A stretch of DNA of 11,365 bases from Bacteroidota bacterium (lineage in GTDB: Bacteria; Bacteroidota; Bacteroidia; Bacteroidales; Tenuifilaceae). This document shows, one piece after another, positions 6,866-11,365 of the stretch. The stretch is from positions 1 through 11,365 of the forward strand of contig JAEXVC010000029.1 of assembly GCA_023406715.1 (NCBI GenBank), written 5' to 3'. The position numbers were made by a program, and so were the translations under genes. The notes beneath the pieces were generated by a model. It did no database searches. It worked only from the letters and a program-made list of their open reading frames with translations, and was not told the DNA's origin. The first letter of the stretch is position 1, and the number at the start of each line of letters is the position of its first letter.

Positions 6866-8262
6866 TACTCTTTCATTTTAGTTATTTGTGCCATTAAAAC
6901 ACCTTCCACTACAAGTTGATCGCCCACAAAGCCCTGTCCGGTCATGTTTGCGATTCCTCGGCGGATAGGCTCATTAAGAACGCAACGGAACAGGATGGTG
7001 TCGCCAGGAACAACTTTGCGTTTAAATCGAACTTGATCAATTTTGAGGAAATAGGTTAGGTAATTCTCGGGGTCGGGTACTGTGTTAAGCACAAGAATTC
7101 CACCAACTTGAGCCATTGCTTCAATTTGAAGTACTCCAGGCATAACAGGCTCATCGGGGAAGTGACCTACAAAGAAACCCTCGTTCATGGTTACGTTTTT
7201 CATTCCAACTACCGAAGTTCCATCCATCGAAATAATTTTATCAATCAGAAGGAATGGGTGGCGATGAGGTAGAATTTTTTGAATTTGGTTCACGTCCATT
7301 AGTGGTGCCTGATTGGGATTATAATCAGGCGCAGTTGGCTTTAACAAGTCTTTTTTGTACTGCTTACGGAGCATTTTGGCAAACTCGGTGTTAGCCCAAT
7401 GCCCTGGACGCATAGCAATAATTTTACCTTTTATTCTTGGGCCAAGGAGCGATAGGTCGCCAACCATATCGAGCAGTTTATGACGAGCTGGCTCGTTATC
7501 GAAATGTAAGTCCAAGTTGTTAAGAATACCCTCAGGTTTAACCTTAACATGTGGTTTGTTGAAAAGGTCGGCAATTCTGTCCAGTTCATTCTGAGGGGCC
7601 TCATGTTCCATGATAACTATTGCATTCTCTAAATCGCCACCTTTAATAAGGTTATTCTTAAGGAGAATTTCTAATTCATGGAAAAACACAAATGTTCGAC
7701 AGGGTGATATTTGCGATTGAAAATCATCGATATGCTTAAGTTTGGCGAATTGATGTCCAAGTACTCGTGAATTGTAGTCAATCATAACATCAATGCTGAA
7801 ACCTTCGTCGGGGTAAGCAACAATCTCGATGTTATTTTTTTCATCTACCCAAACAGTTTTTTCCTTTATAACGAAATAGTTACGTTCAGCGCCCTGCTCA
7901 GCGGTCCCAACTTTTGCGATTGCTTCAACAAACAGTTTTGAACTACCATCCATAATTGGCATTTCGGGGCCATTAACCTTTACAAGTGCATTATCGATTC
8001 CCATGCCCGAGAGGGCTGCCATCATGTGTTCAATGGTGCTTATTTTAACATTCTTGATTGCAATTGTTGTTCCTCTTGAGGTATCAATTACGTTATCGGC
8101 AACAGCCTCAATCTTGGGTTGTCCTTCAAGATCGGTACGTTGGAATATTACGCCGGTATTAACCTCTGCAGGATGAATGGAGACCTCCACCACGGCTCCA
8201 GTATGCAAACCTTTACCCGTAAGGGTTACTGGTTGACTAATTGTTCTTTGCTTATCAGCCAT
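6865..8262 (-). CDS. lpxC-fabZ: Fused LpxC deacetylase / FabZ 3-hydroxyacyl-ACP dehydratase
   Basis: One 465-residue frame carries two enzymes. Residues 1 to about 308 are LpxC, the zinc deacetylase of UDP-3-O-acyl-GlcNAc and the committed lipid A step. Zinc ligands are H79 (in STIEHMMAAL), H261 and D265 (HKLLDMVGDL), with E78 as the general base, D269, and H288 in PGHWANT. Residues about 318-465 are FabZ, the hot-dog-fold dehydratase of fatty-acid elongation: LPHRHPFLLID (331-341), catalytic H367 in GHFPDEPVMPG and E381 in IEAMAQ. The linker at about 301-320 is short. The LpxC half carries an insert of about 25 residues (roughly 219-245) compared with E. coli. This fusion is known in Bacteroidota; no frame break or domain loss is seen. 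Both activities draw on the same 3-hydroxyacyl-ACP pool, so fusion fixes their ratio. It overlaps lpxA by one base and lies 98 bases after lpxD behind a hairpin. Confidence 0.98.
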   Translation of the reverse strand: MADKQRTISQPVTLTGKGLHTGAVVEVSIHPAEVNTGVIFQRTDLEGQPKIEAVADNVIDTSRGTTIAIKNVKISTIEHMMAALSGMGIDNALVKVNGPEMPIMDGSSKLFVEAIAKVGTAEQGAERNYFVIKEKTVWVDEKNNIEIVAYPDEGFSIDVMIDYNSRVLGHQFAKLKHIDDFQSQISPCRTFVFFHELEILLKNNLIKGGDLENAIVIMEHEAPQNELDRIADLFNKPHVKVKPEGILNNLDLHFDNEPARHKLLDMVGDLSLLGPRIKGKIIAMRPGHWANTEFAKMLRKQYKKDLLKPTAPDYNPNQAPLMDVNQIQKILPHRHPFLLIDKIISMDGTSVVGMKNVTMNEGFFVGHFPDEPVMPGVLQIEAMAQVGGILVLNTVPDPENYLTYFLKIDQVRFKRKVVPGDTILFRCVLNEPIRRGIANMTGQGFVGDQLVVEGVLMAQITKMKE

Positions 8263-8304
8263 AAGTTATATTTGGTTCAACAAAACTTTTTTTATCAATA
8301 CAAA

Positions 8305-8342
8305 AACGCCCGAAATTTACGAAAATAAATTAAACGGGCGTT
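8305..8342 (-). terminator. Hairpin between lpxD and lpxC-fabZ: terminator or leader structure
   Basis: AACGCCCG (8305-8312) and CGGGCGTT (8335-8342) pair perfectly. Inside, AATTTA (8314-8319) pairs with TAAATT (8326-8331) around a CGAAAA loop, giving a two-storey hairpin. It is unusually GC-rich at its base for this AT-rich gap. On the minus strand the stem ends in TT plus TTT before a G, a short U-tract, so it could end lpxD transcripts 19 bases past the lpxD stop. Alternatively it is a leader element of lpxC-fabZ, whose start is 42 bases further on. The best promoter-like site after it, AAGTTTTG (8288-8281), misses the -7 consensus by one base and lacks a good -33 box. Confidence 0.5.
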
Positions 8343-8360
8343 AAAATCCTTTACGATTAG

Positions 8361-9410
8361 TTAGCTATTCGTTAATCGGGCCTTTAACTCTTCAATGCTT
8401 TTCTCGAGTTCGGCAATTTTATTTGCCATATCAGGAAGGTTTTTGTAAACGGCCATGGATCGGCGCTGTTTTCCAATTTCACTAGCAGGACTTCCTAGTA
8501 AAATCGCACCTTCCTTTTTAATATCGCCTGAAATACCTGCCTGAGCGCCAACCTTAACTCCATCGGCAATTTTGATATGGGGACTAATGCCTACTTGTCC
8601 GCCAAACATACAGTTCTTGCCAATTTTTGATGAGCCTGCAACTCCACTTTGAGCAGCCATAACTGTATTTTCTCCAACCTCTACGTTGTGGGCAATATGA
8701 ACGTGGTCGTCAATTTTCACGCCTTTGCGCAGAACAGTAGAACCCATAGTGGCTCTATCGACCGTTGCGTTTGCACCAATTTCAACATAATCCTCAATAA
8801 TTACGTTGCCAATTTGCGGTATTTTTTTGTAGTTGGTATCCTCGCCCGATGCAAATCCGAATCCATCGGCACCAATAATTGCCCCTGCATGTACAATGCA
8901 GTTGTTACCAATTACGCATTCCTCATAGATTATTACTCCTGGGTAGAAAATACAGTTGTCGCCAATTTTTACCTTATTTCCAATGTAAACTTGTGGGTAG
9001 ATTTTTACATTGTTTCCAACAGTTGCACCTTCGGCAACGTAACTAAATGCGCCTAGGTATAAATCGGAGCCTAGTTTTGCTGTTGGGTGAATAAAGGATG
9101 GTTCCTCAATTCCATTTTTTGGTTGTTTGGATTGTGCGTACAAGTCTAATAAAGATGCAAATGCCTCGTAGGCATTGTTTACCCTTACAAGCGTTGCTTT
9201 AACTGGTTGGTCAGCAACAAAATCGTTGTTAACCAAAACAATGGATGAACCTGTTGTATATATATAAGGTATATACTTTGGATTTGCAAGAAATGAAAGA
9301 GAGCCAGTAAAACCTTCTTCAATTTTAGCCACGGTGTTAACCTTTGTATTTGGGTCTCCTTCAACTGTTCCGCCCAAAAAGCCTGCTATAATTTGTGCTG
9401 TAAATTCCAT
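8361..9410 (-). CDS. lpxD: UDP-3-O-acylglucosamine N-acyltransferase (LpxD)
   Basis: LpxD adds the second 3-hydroxyacyl chain, from acyl-ACP to the 2-amine of UDP-3-O-acyl-GlcN, the third step of lipid A synthesis. Residues 1-100 form the uridine-binding N-terminal domain (GSLSFLANPKY, 36-46). Residues about 105-310 are hexapeptide repeats of a left-handed beta-helix, with GADGFGF at 180-186 and catalytic His241 in HIAHNVEVG (238-246). The C-terminus (about 325-347) is a leucine/glutamate-rich amphipathic helix, likely the trimer-packing helix. Length 349 is close to E. coli LpxD (341). It lies 42 bases after the HD gene and has its own promoter-like box. It is followed by the hairpin and then lpxC-fabZ, giving the order lpxD, fabZ, lpxA of Proteobacteria with lpxC joined in. 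Confidence 0.97.
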   Translation of the reverse strand: MEFTAQIIAGFLGGTVEGDPNTKVNTVAKIEEGFTGSLSFLANPKYIPYIYTTGSSIVLVNNDFVADQPVKATLVRVNNAYEAFASLLDLYAQSKQPKNGIEEPSFIHPTAKLGSDLYLGAFSYVAEGATVGNNVKIYPQVYIGNKVKIGDNCIFYPGVIIYEECVIGNNCIVHAGAIIGADGFGFASGEDTNYKKIPQIGNVIIEDYVEIGANATVDRATMGSTVLRKGVKIDDHVHIAHNVEVGENTVMAAQSGVAGSSKIGKNCMFGGQVGISPHIKIADGVKVGAQAGISGDIKKEGAILLGSPASEIGKQRRSMAVYKNLPDMANKIAELEKSIEELKARLTNS

Positions 9411-9433
9411 CTTAAGAATATGTTTATAAAGTG

Positions 9434-9467
9434 CAAAACTAAATATTTAAATCTAGATATTTCTCAA
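9434..9467 (-). promoter_or_regulatory. Possible promoter for lpxD
   Basis: On the minus strand TAGTTTTG (9441-9434) matches TAnnTTTG exactly, with TTG (9467-9465) upstream at a 23-base spacing, slightly longer than ideal. The -33 box falls inside the end of the HD gene. Transcription would start near 9427, giving a leader of about 17 bases before the lpxD ATG. An exact -7 box in a 42-base gap is suggestive, though AT-rich DNA makes chance matches possible. Confidence 0.45.
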
Positions 9468-10709
9468 CTCCTTTGGGTAACAAATAAAATATTTTTTAAC
9501 CTCGTTGGAAAGCGCTTTTGCATTAAGCATATCGGAAGCCTCCGCAATATCGGTTAGTTGCCCATTGTTGTACAATATTTTTATTGATTCATCGCCTGGT
9601 TGATAAGCACTAATGCTTAGCGAGTCCGAAAAAACAAAGTAATCTGCGAACTCTTTTAACTCAGGGTAAAGTTTGATGAAACTAACACGCAAACTATCAA
9701 TTTGTTTTGAATCGAAAGGGGTATTTTTTAGCGTTACGCTTAGTAATTTCCTATTAACAATCATTTTTGCTAAAGTTGATAGGACGTTGTCCTTGCTGTT
9801 CATCCAAAGTTTTGCCGATACCATGATGTCCGAATCATCGAGTAATGCAAAGTTTTGTAAAGCGATATTTTGTTTATTCTCCAATGAACCCTTAAATTCT
9901 GCATTCGATATATCGTTTAAAAGAAAATGCTTTAAGGCTGGCGATGCATCTATCTCTACACCTTGCGTTGCTAGTTCTTTTGCGCGTTTTAGCATTTTTA
10001 TAAGGGTTTGTTCCGCAGCAACAACTGTTTTATGAAGGTAAACTTGCCAGTACATTAGCCTGCGCGCAATCAAAAACTTTTCGATGGAGTAAATTCCCTT
10101 TGCTTCAACCACGAGTTCATCGTCAACCACATTAAGCATCTTTATTATCCTATCGGAGCCAATTGCGCCCTCAGTAACGCCAGAGAAGAAACTGTCACGC
10201 TTCAAGTAGTCCATCCTGTCCATATCGAGCTGTCCCGATATAAGTTGATGCAGGAATCTTTTTGGATATTTATCATCAAAAATATCAATTGCTAGGGTTA
10301 ACCGGCCATTAAATTCCCTGTTGATTTCCTCCATAAGGCACCGGCTAATTGTTTCGTGGCTAACGCCATTGGCAATGCTGTATTCAAGTGCATGCGAAAA
10401 CGGGCCATGCCCAATATCGTGCAGCAGAATGGCGGCACAGGCGGCCTCCGCTTCGTGTTCCATTATTATTTGCCCTTTAGAGCGGAGTGTTTCAATGGCC
10501 ATATCGAGTAAGTGCATAGCGCCCAGAGCGTGTTGTAAACGGCTGTGCGTTGCTCCAGGGTAAACAAGGTATGTTAGCCCAAGTTGCTTAATATTCCGAA
10601 GGCGCTGAAAGAATGGATGTTCTATTAAATCGTAAATAAGAGGGTAGTTTATATTGATAAACCCATGAACTGGGTCGTTTACTATTTTCTTTTTGTTGGT
10701 GCTTATCAT
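9453..10709 (-). CDS. HD-domain phosphohydrolase (SAMHD1/dGTPase-like fold)
   Basis: The protein belongs to the HD superfamily of metal-dependent phosphohydrolases; the substrate is not known. Near the N-terminus is NDPVHGFI (11-18), then HSRLQHALG (55-63) with R57 and ligand H60, then LLHDIGHGPFSHALE (95-109) with the HD pair H97-D98, and GQLDMDRMDYLKRDSF (159-174) with D164. These align with R164, H167, H206-D207 and D311 of SAMHD1, so the metal site is complete. The C-terminal half (about 240-418) has no motif I recognise. At 418 residues it fits the common 400-residue HD proteins often labelled dNTP triphosphohydrolase-like, but nucleotide specificity is untested by sequence. It is followed by lpxD after 42 bases with no terminator, so read-through into lipid A genes is likely. 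Upstream TATTTTTA (10738-10731) is only a near match to a -7 box. The next in-frame Met is far downstream, so the 10709 start is secure. Confidence 0.9.
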   Translation of the reverse strand: MISTNKKKIVNDPVHGFININYPLIYDLIEHPFFQRLRNIKQLGLTYLVYPGATHSRLQHALGAMHLLDMAIETLRSKGQIIMEHEAEAACAAILLHDIGHGPFSHALEYSIANGVSHETISRCLMEEINREFNGRLTLAIDIFDDKYPKRFLHQLISGQLDMDRMDYLKRDSFFSGVTEGAIGSDRIIKMLNVVDDELVVEAKGIYSIEKFLIARRLMYWQVYLHKTVVAAEQTLIKMLKRAKELATQGVEIDASPALKHFLLNDISNAEFKGSLENKQNIALQNFALLDDSDIMVSAKLWMNSKDNVLSTLAKMIVNRKLLSVTLKNTPFDSKQIDSLRVSFIKLYPELKEFADYFVFSDSLSISAYQPGDESIKILYNNGQLTDIAEASDMLNAKALSNEVKKYFICYPKELRNI

Positions 10710-10814
10710 ATTGTAATTTTATATGTCTGATAAAAATACTGAAAAACGCTGAATATATCTAAAGTTGTCGAAATATCTATTTCTTACAATTTTAGTGCAA
10801 TTATCAGAAAAAAG

Positions 10815-10845
10815 TTGTTTAATTGTACGCCAAGCAATAAATTTG
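10815..10845 (+). promoter_or_regulatory. Bacteroidota-type promoter for waaA
   Basis: TTG (10815-10817), a 20-base spacer and TAAATTTG (10838-10845) match the Bacteroidota promoter form exactly. Transcription would start at about 10851-10853, only some 12 bases before the ATG at 10864, so the leader is very short. The boxes lie in a 154-base divergent gap shared with the HD gene; the rest of the gap is AT-rich with no other clear element. Confidence 0.75.
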
Positions 10846-10863
10846 AGGTCTAAATAATTGCCA

Positions 10864-11365
10864 ATGGTATTTCTCTACAATCTTGGTATTCGCCTGTATA
10901 TTCTGTTAGTTAACATAGTTTCTCCTTTCAATGCAAAGGCAAAGTTATGGCTTAATGGTCGCAAAAATTGGAGACAGAAAGTAAAATCTGCAATACCAAA
11001 GGGAACCGATACTGCTTGGATTCATTGCTCTTCGCTTGGTGAATTTGAGCAAGGCCGTCCGCTAATTGAATCGTTAAAAACCCGATTCCCTAACCTAAAG
11101 ATAGTACTCACCTTTTTTTCGCCATCGGGCTATGAGGTGCGAAAGAACTATACTGGTGCCGATTATATTTTTTACCTTCCAATAGATACTAAACAAAATG
11201 CTAGGGATTTTATTGAGTTAATAAATCCTCGGATGGTTATTTTTGTTAAATACGAGTTCTGGTACCACTACTTACGTAGTTTAAAGAAAAAGAACATTCC
11301 AACTTACGTTGTTTCAGCAATTTTTAGGGAAAATCAGGCGTTTTTTAAATGGTATGGTGCTTGGT
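10864..11365 (+). CDS. waaA: Kdo transferase WaaA (KdtA), N-terminal part, cut by window end
   Basis: WaaA transfers Kdo from CMP-Kdo onto the lipid A precursor at the inner membrane, starting the LPS core. Only 167 codons are visible; the full family length is about 400-430, so the C-terminal nucleotide-binding domain is outside. Residues 7-22 form the hydrophobic N-terminal anchor. WIHCSSLGE (52-60) contains the catalytic Glu60, matching the E. coli position. LTFFSPSGY (82-90), YLPIDT (104-109) and VKYEFW (128-133, equivalent to the usual ETELWP region) follow in the expected order. The frame is open to the last base with no stop. The start ATG follows a well-formed promoter. Whether the enzyme adds one or two Kdo units cannot be told from the visible part. 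It is transcribed away from the HD-lpxD-lpxC-lpxA run but serves the same pathway. Confidence 0.95.
   Translation, partial: MVFLYNLGIRLYILLVNIVSPFNAKAKLWLNGRKNWRQKVKSAIPKGTDTAWIHCSSLGEFEQGRPLIESLKTRFPNLKIVLTFFSPSGYEVRKNYTGADYIFYLPIDTKQNARDFIELINPRMVIFVKYEFWYHYLRSLKKKNIPTYVVSAIFRENQAFFKWYGAW

Noticed and set aside
8119..8328. A 69-codon plus-strand open frame spanning the lpxC-fabZ start and its leader
   Set aside because: It overlaps the conserved N-terminus of LpxC antisense and the hairpin region; no promoter or motif supports translation.
6480..9000. Recurring GCCAATTTT-like strings across lpxA and lpxD
   Set aside because: These are the codons for the I-G-K/D-N turns of the left-handed beta-helix repeats in both acyltransferases, not a DNA repeat or uptake sequence.
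8649..9056. A 135-codon plus-strand open frame inside lpxD
   Set aside because: The repeated Asn/Val/Tyr-rich sequence is the antisense reading of hexapeptide-repeat codons, not an independent protein.
9256..9275. A TATATATA-rich stretch that could suggest a slippage site or promoter
   Set aside because: It encodes the PYIYTTG segment of LpxD in the correct frame; the tract is short and shows no sign of a frame change.
9673..10035. A 120-codon plus-strand open frame inside the HD gene
   Set aside because: Antisense shadow; cysteine/serine/phenylalanine-rich with no family resemblance, and the HD protein's conserved frame explains the sequence.

Overview
This window looks like ordinary core chromosome of a member of the Bacteroidota, probably the order Bacteroidales. 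Three things point there. First, lpxC and fabZ are fused into one reading frame. Second, promoter-like sites match the Bacteroidota form (TTG or TTTG, then about 20 bases, then TAnnTTTG). Third, none of the genes has a clear Shine-Dalgarno sequence, and several start codons sit behind A-rich leaders. The DNA is AT-rich and coding density is high. I see no transposase, integrase, CRISPR array, toxin-antitoxin pair or phage gene.

Layout. Positions 1-32 are the 5' part of a minus-strand tRNA, almost certainly initiator tRNA-fMet, cut by the window edge. It has a very good Bacteroidota promoter at 75-105. From 271 to 6005 five genes run rightward: a membrane-anchored M23 peptidase, dxr, rseP, a secreted lytic transglycosylase with LysM, and a DUF4837-like lipoprotein. 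The first three are tightly packed. An intrinsic terminator lies between the transglycosylase and the lipoprotein gene. A strong bidirectional hairpin (about 6026-6060) separates this block from four leftward genes. In their own transcription order these are an HD-domain phosphohydrolase, lpxD, the lpxC-fabZ fusion and lpxA. At 10864 the 5' half of waaA (Kdo transferase) begins rightward, behind a textbook Bacteroidota promoter, and runs off the end.

How the genes fit together. Almost everything serves the cell envelope. LpxA, LpxC and LpxD are the first three steps of lipid A synthesis, the FabZ half belongs to the fatty-acid pathway that competes for the same hydroxyacyl-ACP, and WaaA adds Kdo to the lipid A precursor. 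Dxr commits carbon to isoprenoids, which include the undecaprenyl carrier. RseP cleaves membrane proteins, and the M23 peptidase and lytic transglycosylase remodel peptidoglycan. The gene set resembles a rearranged remnant of the dxr-uppS-cdsA-rseP-bamA-skp-lpxD-fabZ-lpxA-lpxB cluster of Proteobacteria, split onto two strands and lacking uppS, cdsA, bamA and lpxB here.

I did not find a previously undescribed system. The items most worth a second look are the hairpin leader before lpxC-fabZ, the insert in LpxC, the loss of a free LpxC C-terminus through fusion, and the uncharacterised DUF4837-like and HD proteins kept among envelope genes.
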